Of a DNA stretch of 64,000 nt, positions 25,545 to 34,495 are shown in pieces. The notes beneath the pieces are model-generated. The model was not told the origin of the DNA, ran no database searches, and saw only the letters and a list, made by a program, of their open reading frames with translations. Made by a program: the position numbers and the translations under genes. How positions within the stretch are numbered: the first letter of the stretch is position 1; every line of letters begins with the position of its first letter. The stretch lies in NCBI RefSeq assembly GCF_016863115.1, contig NZ_BOOG01000020.1, positions 1 through 64,000 of the forward strand, in the 5' to 3' direction. The DNA is from Sphaerimonospora thailandensis. Its GTDB lineage: Bacteria > Actinomycetota > Actinomycetes > Streptosporangiales > Streptosporangiaceae.

Positions 25545-27185
25545 ATGCGGTTCCCGTTGGGAATGCGAGAAGGTGGAGACCGTGAGCGAGCGGAACGAGA
25601 CGCCGTGAGTCGCGGGCATCGGCGAGAGCGCGGCCATCGGCGGGAGCACCGGGCGGCCCGGCCGCCGGATGACGTGTTCGCGGAGATGTTGCTGGCGGCC
25701 CGGGAACTGCTCGCCATGCGCAGCCCGCTGGACGCCGAGCTCATGGTGTCCGACATGCTCGGCGCCTGGTGGGGCAGGCGGCTGCGCGGCGGCGACGTCG
25801 AGCAGATCCTCGGCGAGGGTCTGGTGGACTACGCGGCCAAAGCGGGCACTCCGGCCGCGCTGACTCTGCTGATCTCCATCGCCTATCTGGGCACGGCCCG
25901 GCAGGCGGCCAAGGCCGAGGGCGCGGCCCTGGCACTGATGGAATCCGACGTGGCCCGGCCGCGCTGGGCCGACCGGGTCGGCGCGGTGAAACCGGCCGGT
26001 TGCTATGTGTCCAGGGACGTCTACGGCGACCAGGACACGGTGGTGTGCACGTTCGCCTACAACGGGGAGGACACGCACGCGCTGGTCATGGTCGTCGACT
26101 ACAACATGGGCGGCATGGCCCGGGACGCCTGGGTCTCCTCCCAGGTCGACAGGCTGCTGGAGCAGGCCGGGACGGAGGCGGCGGGCAACCCGCTGCTGCG
26201 CTTCGAGGAAATCGAGCCGCAGCAGGCACGGGCATTGCTGGAGTTCGCGATGAGGGCCGCCGCCGCGGCCCACGGGCGCAAGGGCCCCCGACTGGTGAGT
26301 GACGGCTACAGCGCCTACCACGCGTTCGCCCGGGCGCGGATCAGGGCGCTGCCGCCGGGCCGCATGCGCCCGGCGCCCGCGCACGCCGAAGCTCCCTACA
26401 GCAGGGACCGGCGGGCGATGCTGGCCGCGGAGTTCCTCGCCTCCGACGCGGCGGAGAACCTCTCCGACCCCTCCGCGGCCTCCCGGTGCGCGGACCACAT
26501 CATCGACTACGGCTGTGACCGGGACCTCGGCCGGCCGCTGCGGGTGAGCCCGGTCAAGTGTGAGACCTTCCTGCTGGACTGGCTGCCGCGCAAGGTGCTG
26601 CTGACCCCGGCCGAGCAGGACGCCATGCCGCATGTGCTGGCGGCGTGGGTGCGGTTCGCCGGACCCCGCGTCGGGCTGCCCGAGCAGGGCGTCCGCGCCA
26701 CGCTCGACGCCGTCTGGGAGGCGACCTCGCGATTCAGCGAGGCCTACCGGGATCCGACGACCTTCGGCCTGGACCGTGCCCTCGTCGAGCGCTTGCTGCC
26801 GGACGGGGACCTGTCCGCCCTGGCTCGCCGTGCCTTCGCGTTCCCCCTGCTGGAGGGCATGCGGGGCTCGACCAAGCTGGATCTGCTGAACCCGGCGGAC
26901 GACGCGGACCGGCGGATTCTGCTGGAGATCGACCATGCGGGCGAGCTGGACCGTCCTGACCTGGAGGAGCATCTGGCCTGGCACGAGGAGATCGCCGGCC
27001 GGTTGTGGGTGGGCGACCCCCCGCAACTGTGGGAGGCCGCCCAGCGCCTGATCGATCTCGGCCACGACCGGCACGACGTGCTGCACGTGCTGATCGAGAT
27101 CGCAGAGCGGATCGGCGACCATCCCGGCGATCTCGCCGCCGCCCTGGACGACATCGCCGACATCCCGGATGAGCCGCCCTTCTGA
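25545..27185 (+). CDS. Unrecognised 546-residue cytoplasmic protein
   Basis: I do not recognise this protein. It is soluble, mainly helical, and has an ordered look throughout, with VFAEMLLAARELLAMRSPLD and LMVSDMLGAWWGRRL early, an acidic NGEDTHALVMVVDYNMGG in the middle and HDVLHVLIEIAERIG near the end. No signal peptide, transmembrane helix or nucleotide-binding motif is seen. The start is unclear: ATG 25545, ATG 25563 or GTG 25605. The last overlaps by GTGA the end of an 8-codon mini-frame that begins at GTG 25582 behind GGTGGAG, which could couple translation. The gene stands between a small unknown gene and a convergent solute-binding protein gene. Confidence 0.75.
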   Translation: MRFPLGMREGGDRERAERDAVSRGHRRERGHRREHRAARPPDDVFAEMLLAARELLAMRSPLDAELMVSDMLGAWWGRRLRGGDVEQILGEGLVDYAAKAGTPAALTLLISIAYLGTARQAAKAEGAALALMESDVARPRWADRVGAVKPAGCYVSRDVYGDQDTVVCTFAYNGEDTHALVMVVDYNMGGMARDAWVSSQVDRLLEQAGTEAAGNPLLRFEEIEPQQARALLEFAMRAAAAAHGRKGPRLVSDGYSAYHAFARARIRALPPGRMRPAPAHAEAPYSRDRRAMLAAEFLASDAAENLSDPSAASRCADHIIDYGCDRDLGRPLRVSPVKCETFLLDWLPRKVLLTPAEQDAMPHVLAAWVRFAGPRVGLPEQGVRATLDAVWEATSRFSEAYRDPTTFGLDRALVERLLPDGDLSALARRAFAFPLLEGMRGSTKLDLLNPADDADRRILLEIDHAGELDRPDLEEHLAWHEEIAGRLWVGDPPQLWEAAQRLIDLGHDRHDVLHVLIEIAERIGDHPGDLAAALDDIADIPDEPPF

Positions 27186-27219
27186 CCTCGGGAGCTCACC
27201 CGCGGACGCGCCGGACGGA

Positions 27220-28938
27220 TCAGGAGGCGTAGCCGATGTTCTCGTACTTGAGGTCGTAGAGGCCGTTGGCGCCGATGTTGGCGAGAGAGGACCGTACGGC
27301 CACGTTCTGGGGCACCTGGTAGAGCGGAAGGACATTGACCTGCTGCCAGACCAGCTTGTCCGCCTCGTTCAGCAGGTCGGTCACCTGCGTGTCGTCGAGC
27401 GAGCTGCCCGCGCGGTACATCGCCTGGTCGATTTGCCGGCTCCCACTGCGCCCCAGGTTGGAGTACCACTTCACGTCGTCACCCTTGACGTTCTCGCCGT
27501 CGGCGAAGATGTCGAACGAGTTCGACATGGGGAACGGGGTGCCCGGATACGAGAACGCGGTGATGTCGAAGTTCCCGGGGATGAGGTACTTGCCGAAGAA
27601 GGCGTTGAACGGCACGGCCTGGACGACCACGTTCACCCCGATCCGCTGGAGCATCAGGCGAGTGACCTGTGCCTCGGAGTCGGTCGCCTTCACCCCGGCC
27701 GGGACGACGAAGCGCAGGGTGAGCGGCTTGCCGTCCTTCATCCTGACCTTCCCCGGCTTGCCGTCCTTACCGGTGAGTTTCCAGCCCGCCTGGTCGAGCA
27801 GTTCGCCGGCCCGCTTGGGGTTGTAGACGCCCAGCTCTCCGGCGTTGCCCCGGTAGCCGCGCTGGCTGTTCATGAGGAAGTGGTTGTCCAGGGTCACGGT
27901 CGGCCAGCCGAGCCCCTTCAGATCGAGCTCCATCAGGGCCCTGCGGTCGAGACCCGTCGCGATGGCCTGGCGGACCCTGACATCCGCGAGGCTCCCGCTC
28001 TCGGCGTTGAAGGTGAACTGGCGGTACTCGGGCCCGGCCGCCTGCCTGACGACCGCGTCCCACGCGTCCCTCACCTGGGCGTAGTTGTCCGGGGACGGGC
28101 CCACGTCGAAGACGTCGACATCGCCCTTGGTGAACGCCCGGACCAGGCCGTCCGGCCGCACCCTCCGAAAGACGATCTTGTCGAGCTTGGCCCGGTCGCC
28201 CCACCAGCCGGGGTCGCGAGCGAGCGTGAGGGTGCCGCCCTTGGGGTCGAGCCGTTCGACCCGGAACGACCCCGCGGTCACCGGGATCTTGTTGATCCAG
28301 TCCGCGCCGAACGCCTCGGGAGAGGAGTTGGTGGAGGCGGGATAGAGAGGGGAGAACAGCGACTGCCACTCGTTGTACGGCTGGGTGAGCGTGACCACCA
28401 CCTCGCGGTCGCTCGCTCCCCTGGTAACGCTCTGGATGTTCTCGTAGGCGATGTGGGAGTCGACGCGATAGGCCCGATCCCGGCCGCCCATGGCCTTCCA
28501 CTGGGCGGCGAAGTCCGCCCAGGTGATGGGCTTGCCGTTCGACCAGCGTGCCTTCGGGTTCAGGGTGTAGGTGATGACCTGTCGCGGCGAGTTGGCGGTG
28601 ACCCGCGCGTTCGTCACGTAGTCGGTGTCGAGGGAGACCCGCCCCCGCTCGTCCGACCTGAACACGCGCGGCAGCAGCGCGTCCATCACCACGTCCACGC
28701 TGTGGGTGTCGCCGTCGATGTGGTTCTGGTTCCACTGGACGGGGAAGTCGATGATCCCCCATCGCAACGTGCCGCCGTCCTTCACCTTCACCCGGGGCAG
28801 CGGGTTGATGTCCAGGGCCTTGACGGGAGACGGAGGCAGGGCGCCATCACGCCCGTCCTTGACCGGCGTGCCGCTGCAGGCGCCGGAGGCCATCAGGGCG
28901 ATCAATGCGACCAGGGCAAGCGGCCATCGTGCTCTCAC
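27220..28938 (-). CDS. ABC transporter solute-binding lipoprotein, peptide/nickel family
   Basis: The 572-residue protein begins with a lipoprotein signal (PLALVALIALMASGAC, Cys21 as lipid anchor) and matches the family 5 solute-binding proteins (DppA/OppA-like). Typical parts are GKPITWADFAAQWKAM, FRVERLDPKGGTLTLARDP and VRQAIATGLDRRALMEL. It would capture an oligopeptide or similar ligand outside the membrane. No permease or ATPase gene is next to it, so it either serves a transporter encoded elsewhere or acts as a sensor. GTG 28938 has GGAG 7 bases upstream. Confidence 0.88.
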   Translation of the reverse strand: MRARWPLALVALIALMASGACSGTPVKDGRDGALPPSPVKALDINPLPRVKVKDGGTLRWGIIDFPVQWNQNHIDGDTHSVDVVMDALLPRVFRSDERGRVSLDTDYVTNARVTANSPRQVITYTLNPKARWSNGKPITWADFAAQWKAMGGRDRAYRVDSHIAYENIQSVTRGASDREVVVTLTQPYNEWQSLFSPLYPASTNSSPEAFGADWINKIPVTAGSFRVERLDPKGGTLTLARDPGWWGDRAKLDKIVFRRVRPDGLVRAFTKGDVDVFDVGPSPDNYAQVRDAWDAVVRQAAGPEYRQFTFNAESGSLADVRVRQAIATGLDRRALMELDLKGLGWPTVTLDNHFLMNSQRGYRGNAGELGVYNPKRAGELLDQAGWKLTGKDGKPGKVRMKDGKPLTLRFVVPAGVKATDSEAQVTRLMLQRIGVNVVVQAVPFNAFFGKYLIPGNFDITAFSYPGTPFPMSNSFDIFADGENVKGDDVKWYSNLGRSGSRQIDQAMYRAGSSLDDTQVTDLLNEADKLVWQQVNVLPLYQVPQNVAVRSSLANIGANGLYDLKYENIGYAS

Positions 28939-29056
28939 CTGCGTCTCCGATCCGTTCAGCCACTTTATGCATTAGATCAGTAGCTGAGTGTAATCATCCC
29001 TGGCCATCGACCCGGCCCACCGGCAGAACCGGAGGTTCCGGACAACTATCCGGGTC

Positions 29057-31432
29057 TCACGACAATTCGTCGACCGCGCTGCGTACGTCCGCGCTGGTTA
29101 TCGTCGTGAGTTCGGCCGCGTTCGCCGATCCCTGGTCGGCCAGCCGTACGTCACGCCGCAGGGCGGCCCGCTCGTAGAGCGACCGGGCGAAGCGGCCGTT
29201 GCCGAGGCCGTCGATCAGCCCTTCCCGGCAGACCCAGTCGAAGACGTCGGCGAGGTCCCGTGCCGCCGCCGCGTCGAACCGGTCACCCGCGCGGGACGCC
29301 AGCAGCCTGGCGATGTCGGTCAGTTCGGGCGGACTGTAGGAGGGGAACGCGACCCGCTGGTTGAATCTGGAGGCGAGCCCGGGGTTGGTGGACAGGAAAG
29401 CGTCCATCTCCCGTTCGTAGCCCGCCAGGATGATCACCAAGCGGTCGCGGTCGTCCTCCGCCCGCTTCAGCAGCGTCTGCACCGCCTCGGCCCCAAAGGC
29501 GTCACCACCGGAGTAACCCGCGTTCACCAGGCCGTACGCCTCGTCGATGAACAGCACGCCGCCGAGCGCCCGGTCGACCAGCTCGTTGGTCTTGATGGCG
29601 GTCGCCCCGAGATGCTGGCCGACCAGGTCGGCGCGGGACGCCTCGACCACGTCGGGACGGGCCAGCAGGCCGAGCGCGGAGAAGATCCGGCCCAGGATGC
29701 GGGCCACGGTCGTCTTGCCGGTCCCCGGCGGGCCGACGAACACGAAATGCCGCATCTGCGCCTGAACCGGCAGGCCTTGCTCCTGGCGCATCCGCGCCAC
29801 CTTGAGCTGCGCCGTGATCGCGTGCACCTGCCGCTTGACCGGCTCGAGCCCGGCCATGCGGTCGAGGTCGGCGAGCGCCTCCTCCAGCGTCGGGGTCGCC
29901 TGATAGCCGCGATATCGCGCGGTGATCTCGTCGAACGCCTTGGCGACGTCACCCATCGTGACGGTGACCAGGTCCTCGCCGCGGGGGGCGCCCCCCGCGC
30001 TCACCACCCGCACGTCGCGCGCCTGCGCCGCGGCCTCGGCGAGGCTCCGGGCGAACCTGGCGTTGCCCAGTTCGTCGACGAGGCCGCGGCGGTGGACGTC
30101 CTCGTACATCCCGCGCAGCACGGGACGGGCGTCCGCGGCGAGCCGGTCCCCCCGTCGCGCCTGCAGCGCCTCGGTGATCTCCAGCAGTTCCTCCGGCGGA
30201 TAGCCGGGAAAGCGCACCCGGCCGGCGAACCGGCTCGACAGCCCGGGGTTGGACGACAGGAACTCGTTCATCTCCCGCTCATAGCCGGCAAGGATGATGA
30301 TGAACTGGTCGCGGTCGTCCTCCGCCCGCTTCAGCAGTGTCTGAACCGCTTCGGCACCGAACCTGTCGGGCTGGCCGTCCCCGGAGTTGATCAGCCCGTA
30401 GGCCTCGTCGATGAACAGCACGCCGCCGAGCGCCCGGTCGATGAGCTCGTTGGTCTTGATGGCGGTGGCCCCCAGATACTCCCCCACCAGGTCGGCCCGC
30501 TGCGCCTCGACCACGAACGGCGTCTCCAGCAGGCCGAAGGCGTAGAAGATCTTGGCCACCGTACGGGCCACGCTCGTCTTGCCGGTCCCCGGCGGGCCGA
30601 CGAAGACGAAGTGCCGCATCGGACGCTCGTTGGCGAAACCCGCCTCCCTGCGCAGCCGCGCCGCCTCGATGGACGCGGCGATCGCCCGGACCTGCTCCTT
30701 GACCGGCTCGAGCCCGATCATGGCCTCGAGCTCGCCCAGCGCCTGCTCCACCGTGATCGGCGGCGGCGCCCCCCGGTCGCCTCCGGCGGCCTGATGGCCG
30801 CCCGACCTGACCCGCTGCTGGACGGTCCGCTGCTGCCCGCTCCACTGCTGGGACTGGACGGCCTCACCTGACTGCCGGCGCTCGATATCGGCGCGGACCC
30901 GGCGGGCCAGCACGAGACGGTAGACGAGCACCGCGGCGGCCACGCCGTACGCGCCCCACAGCGCGCCCGACGGCGACCACGAGGCGATCGCGATGGCCAC
31001 CACTCCCGCCGGCAGCAGTGCCGACAGCGTGGTCAGCCACGGCGGCACCCACCGGATCAGGTGCGCGGCGACCGCGACCGGGATGGCCAGCGTCATCAGC
31101 CAGGGCATCACCGACTGGGCGTCCACCATGGGAAGCAGCGTCGGCACCGCGAGCCCCCAGCCCCCGACCACCAGCACGGTGGCGGCGGCGCGCGGAAAGC
31201 TGAGTGCGAGCGCGAGGAAGCCCAGCACCACGACGGCCCCGACGAACGTCGGGACCAGCGACCAGTTCAGAGCGGCGGCCAGGCCCATGGTCGCGACGAG
31301 CAGCATCGCGAAGACGGCGCGCCGCGCGAACGGCGGCAGATGGAAATAGCGGAAGCGCACCCGTTCGAACAGCTCATGGGCCGCGGTCCGGTTTAAGCGG
31401 CCCGCCGCCCGTGCCCTGTCGGAGTCCCGCAT
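29057..31432 (-). CDS. Membrane-anchored double AAA ATPase of the CbxX/SpoVK type
   Basis: The 791-residue protein has several hydrophobic segments within residues 38-175 (for example RRAVFAMLLVATMGLAAAL and FVGAVVVLGFLALALSF). Two similar AAA modules follow. Walker A is GPPGTGKTSVA near 279 and GPPGTGKTTVA near 567, each followed by FIDEAYGL as Walker B and by FPGYPPEEL or FPSYSPPEL. These are CbxX/CfqX-type modules, as in EccA of type VII secretion and in Rubisco activase CbbX. Here a membrane anchor replaces the TPR domain of EccA. No type VII core gene is nearby. ATG 31432 follows GGGGAGG. It probably remodels a protein complex at the membrane. Confidence 0.85.
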   Translation of the reverse strand: MRDSDRARAAGRLNRTAAHELFERVRFRYFHLPPFARRAVFAMLLVATMGLAAALNWSLVPTFVGAVVVLGFLALALSFPRAAATVLVVGGWGLAVPTLLPMVDAQSVMPWLMTLAIPVAVAAHLIRWVPPWLTTLSALLPAGVVAIAIASWSPSGALWGAYGVAAAVLVYRLVLARRVRADIERRQSGEAVQSQQWSGQQRTVQQRVRSGGHQAAGGDRGAPPPITVEQALGELEAMIGLEPVKEQVRAIAASIEAARLRREAGFANERPMRHFVFVGPPGTGKTSVARTVAKIFYAFGLLETPFVVEAQRADLVGEYLGATAIKTNELIDRALGGVLFIDEAYGLINSGDGQPDRFGAEAVQTLLKRAEDDRDQFIIILAGYEREMNEFLSSNPGLSSRFAGRVRFPGYPPEELLEITEALQARRGDRLAADARPVLRGMYEDVHRRGLVDELGNARFARSLAEAAAQARDVRVVSAGGAPRGEDLVTVTMGDVAKAFDEITARYRGYQATPTLEEALADLDRMAGLEPVKRQVHAITAQLKVARMRQEQGLPVQAQMRHFVFVGPPGTGKTTVARILGRIFSALGLLARPDVVEASRADLVGQHLGATAIKTNELVDRALGGVLFIDEAYGLVNAGYSGGDAFGAEAVQTLLKRAEDDRDRLVIILAGYEREMDAFLSTNPGLASRFNQRVAFPSYSPPELTDIARLLASRAGDRFDAAAARDLADVFDWVCREGLIDGLGNGRFARSLYERAALRRDVRLADQGSANAAELTTITSADVRSAVDELS

Positions 31433-31717
31433 CGCTGCCTCCCCGCTTCGCCCCCCGGTTATACCGCAAGCAACGGCGGAATGGGTGGACCCGGCATGCT
31501 CGTGTGCGCCCCGGAGCGCTCCCGCACCCGGCCCGTCGAGAGATCCGGCGATATGTACCGGACATCACCCGAAGGGCTGAGAGATCCGCTTCCGATGGCC
31601 TAAGCTGCCACGCATGTTCCGGCGGGCCCCCTCAAATGCGGAAGGAGGAGCACTGAACGGCCTATGATCATAGTCGGGGTTGAGACCGAGTCCGGCGCTG
31701 TCCGCGCTGGAGGCGCC

Positions 31718-33250
31718 GTGCGCGAACGCCGGGTGAGCCGGTGGTCGGTTCTTGGGCTGCTCTGTTTCAGCCTGCTTCTGATCGCCGTCGACACGACCGT
31801 GCTGCACATCGCGGTGCCCGCGCTGACCGCCGCGCTGGAGCCGTCCGCCGTGCAGCTTCTGTGGATCATCGACATCTACTCGCTGGTCGTCGCGCCGTTG
31901 CTGATCACGTTCGGCACGCTGGGCGACCGGTACGGCAGACGGCGCTTCGTGCTCGCCGGCTACGTGGTGTTCGGCCTGGCCTCGCTGTCGGCCGCGTTCG
32001 CGGGCACCCCGCTCGCACTCATCGTCTCCCGCGCGTTCCTCGGCGTCGGCGGCGCCATGATCATGCCGGCCACGCTGTCGATCATCAGGCAGGTGTTCAC
32101 CGACCGGCGGGAGCGGGCCATTGCGCTCGGCGTCTGGAGCGCCGTCGCCGCGGCCGGGGCCGCCGTCGGCCCGTTGATCGGCGGCGTCCTGGTCGAGCAC
32201 CTGTGGTGGGGCGCCGTCTTCCTCATCAACGTGCCGCTCCTCATCGTCATCCTGCCCATGGCCGTACGGATCCTCCCCCCGTCGCCGAAGCGCCCGGACC
32301 GGCCATGGGACGCGGTCAGCGCGGCTCTGTCGACCCTGGGCATCCTGGCCGTGGCGTTCGGGCTCAAGGAGGCCGGCTCGGGGCACACCATCGGCCGTGA
32401 CGCCTCGGTCGCCATCCTCTTCGGCGGAGCGGGGCTGCTGGTCTGGTTCGTACGGCGCCAGCGCCGGCTGGCGTTCCCGCTGCTCGACATCGGGCTGTTC
32501 CGGCAACGGGGGTTCTCCACCGGCGTGACCTGCGTGGCACTGGCGATCTTCGCGCTCGTCGGGTTGGAGCTCATGCTCGCCCAGTACCTCCAGCTGGTGC
32601 TGGGCCTGTCACCGCTGGCGGCCGCCGTCCGCATGCTACCTCTGATGATCGCAGCCATCGCCGGGGGCCTGGCCGCCGCACACGTGCTGCAGCGTGCCGG
32701 TGTGCGAGCCACGATCAGCGGCGGGCTGGCGCTCACCGCCCTGTCCCTCACCCCGGTCCTCACCTGGGGTACCGAGCCACATCCCGTCCTGCTCACGCTG
32801 TGCTTCGTGGGCATCGGGTTCGGAGTCGAGGTCGCGCTGCTCGGCGCCTCCGACGTGATCATGGCGTCGGCGCCGGAGTCGCGGGCCGGCGGCGCGGCCG
32901 CGATCGAGGAGACGGCCTATGAGCTGGGCGCCGGGCTCGGCGTCGCGGTGCTCGGCACGATCACCGCCATCGTCTACGCGCCGGCCCTCGGCACCGTCGC
33001 CGGTGTGCCCGATCGCCTGATGGCCCAGGCACGCGAGTCGCTCGCCTCCGCCGCCCACGTGGCGAGCGAGACGGCACATGACGGCTCGGCGAACGAGGCG
33101 CTGCTGAACGCGGCCCGCTCCGCGTTCGTCACCGCCCTGCACTCCACGGTCCTCGTCAGCGTGGCGATGCTCGCCCTCACCTCGCTGGCCGTGGCCGTGC
33201 TCGTCCCCCGCCCGCCCACCGCCGAGGAGCCGCAGCACGTTCCCGGCTGA
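31718..33250 (+). CDS. MFS drug exporter, 14-helix (DHA2/EmrB) type
   Basis: About 510 residues with some 14 hydrophobic helices. Family motifs are GTLGDRYGRRRFVLAG (motif A), RAFLGVGGAMIMPATLSII (motif C region) and WSAVAAAGAAVGPLIGGVLV. Such transporters export drugs or toxic metabolites by proton exchange. The start GTG 31718 was chosen for GGAGG 4 bases upstream; an in-frame ATG at 31664 is possible but has its purine-rich site too far away. It is divergent from the AAA ATPase and is followed 33 bases later by the DoxX gene. Confidence 0.88.
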   Translation: MRERRVSRWSVLGLLCFSLLLIAVDTTVLHIAVPALTAALEPSAVQLLWIIDIYSLVVAPLLITFGTLGDRYGRRRFVLAGYVVFGLASLSAAFAGTPLALIVSRAFLGVGGAMIMPATLSIIRQVFTDRRERAIALGVWSAVAAAGAAVGPLIGGVLVEHLWWGAVFLINVPLLIVILPMAVRILPPSPKRPDRPWDAVSAALSTLGILAVAFGLKEAGSGHTIGRDASVAILFGGAGLLVWFVRRQRRLAFPLLDIGLFRQRGFSTGVTCVALAIFALVGLELMLAQYLQLVLGLSPLAAAVRMLPLMIAAIAGGLAAAHVLQRAGVRATISGGLALTALSLTPVLTWGTEPHPVLLTLCFVGIGFGVEVALLGASDVIMASAPESRAGGAAAIEETAYELGAGLGVAVLGTITAIVYAPALGTVAGVPDRLMAQARESLASAAHVASETAHDGSANEALLNAARSAFVTALHSTVLVSVAMLALTSLAVAVLVPRPPTAEEPQHVPG

Positions 33251-33283
33251 AGGCACGCCCCCCACCCCCAGGGATGAACGACC

Positions 33284-34012
33284 GTGAAGAGAAGCCTGCA
33301 GGACCTGGCCACGCTGGCCGCCCGACTGGGCGTCGGCGGGATCTTCTTCGTCAACGGCTGGCACAAGCTCGAAGCCGGCCTCACCTCGACCGGCGCGCAG
33401 TTCGCCGAGCTGCAGGCCCCGATGCCCGGCCTGTGGGCGGCCGCCACCATGCTGATCGAGCTCGTCGGCGGCACGCTGTTGATCGCGGGCCTGGCCGTAC
33501 CGGCGGTCGGGCTGCTGCTGTTCGCCGAGGCGCTGGCCGTGTTCGTGCTGACGGCCGGTGACACGGGCCTTCCGCTTACCGGTGGCGACGTCAGGCTGAT
33601 CGTGGCGCTCGGGGCAGCGTCCGTGCTGCTGTCCGTGACCGGCGGCGGGCGCGCGTCGGTCGACCACATGGTGGTCATCAAGCGGCGTGAGTCCGGGGAG
33701 ACCGACGGCCTCGCCGCCGACACCGCGGCTGACACCGAGGCTGACACCGAGGCTGACGCGGTCATCGCCGCACTACGCGGCCTCCGGGACAACCCAGGTG
33801 AGTCCCGTGACGGGACGGGCGAGCCCCGTGACGGCACAGGCCGCCCCGGTGACGAGGAACCCCCGAAGAGTGGACCCGCGAAGGTCGGACCGGCGAAGGC
33901 AGGGCCCGCCAAGACCGAAGCCGTGAACGACGAGCCGGGTGCGGGCGAACCACCGCAGAAGCCGCGTACCCGAAAGAACAAGCGCGCCGACGGCGAGGCG
34001 ACCGGGCCATGA
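33284..34012 (+). CDS. DoxX-family membrane protein with long polar tail
   Basis: The first 125 residues are a DoxX domain with four hydrophobic helices (ARLGVGGIFFVNGWHKL, then ATMLIELVGGTLLIAGLAVP). The next 115 residues are a low-complexity cytoplasmic tail with small repeats (DTEADTEAD, RDGTGEPRDGTG, GPAKVGPAKAGPAK) ending in a basic stretch. DoxX proteins are linked to thiol and redox homeostasis in mycobacteria, but the biochemical activity is unclear. Start is GTG 33284. It is likely in one transcript with the MFS gene, and is followed by a set of hairpins. Confidence 0.82.
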   Translation: MKRSLQDLATLAARLGVGGIFFVNGWHKLEAGLTSTGAQFAELQAPMPGLWAAATMLIELVGGTLLIAGLAVPAVGLLLFAEALAVFVLTAGDTGLPLTGGDVRLIVALGAASVLLSVTGGGRASVDHMVVIKRRESGETDGLAADTAADTEADTEADAVIAALRGLRDNPGESRDGTGEPRDGTGRPGDEEPPKSGPAKVGPAKAGPAKTEAVNDEPGAGEPPQKPRTRKNKRADGEATGP

Positions 34013-34036
34013 TCAGGCCCTGCTGTCTCGGACCAT

Positions 34037-34164
34037 GGGCCCAGTGCTGGGCCCAGCACTGGGCTCACTGCGGGGCGGGAAGGCGGCCGGAGTCGACCGA
34101 GTCCAGCACCAGGGCGGCCGCGCCGTACCCCAGGGTACGGGCCGTCGGGCCGATCCCCGACGGC
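34037..34164. terminator. Cluster of three hairpins between convergent genes
   Basis: A perfect 24-bp palindrome at 34040-34063 (CCCAGTGCTGGG and its complement with no loop) is followed by CCGTACCC/GGGTACGG (34123-34140) and by GCCGTCGGG/CCCGACGGC (34141-34164). All lie in the gap between the convergent DoxX and zinc-protein genes, so bidirectional termination is likely. Confidence 0.65.
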
Positions 34165-34177
34165 CCCCGACGTACGG

Positions 34178-34432
34178 CTACCGGCTGCCGGCAGCCGTGA
34201 CCTCCCTGTCCACGATGCCGGTCGCTCCGGACTCCCGGGCACAGTGGGCGCAGCAGTACCACCGCCCGTCCACCTCGGCACCGTGGCCCACGATGCGGCA
34301 TCCGCAGTGTTCGCAGACCGGCGCCATCCGTGTGATCGCGCACTCGAAGCTGTCGAAGACGTGCACCGCCCCCTGGCTGTGGACCTCGAAGGCCATGTCG
34401 TACTCGTTGCCGCAGACCTCGCAGGTAGCCAT
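34178..34432 (-). CDS. Small cysteine-rich zinc-binding protein
   Basis: This 84-residue protein has three CxxC-type pairs: CEVCGNEYD, CEHCGCRIVGHG and CCAHC, plus FECAI. It looks like a compact treble-clef or zinc-ribbon protein; similar actinobacterial proteins are sometimes labelled prokaryotic metallothionein. It is probably cytoplasmic. Start ATG 34432 is preceded by GGAGGGG; the frame is open to 34492 without a ribosome site. Function is not known. Confidence 0.75.
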   Translation of the reverse strand: MATCEVCGNEYDMAFEVHSQGAVHVFDSFECAITRMAPVCEHCGCRIVGHGAEVDGRWYCCAHCARESGATGIVDREVTAAGSR

Positions 34433-34495
34433 GGTCCCCTCCATCGGCTGATAGTCGAGTGGTGGCATACCCGCCCGATTCGGGGCGAACACTCC

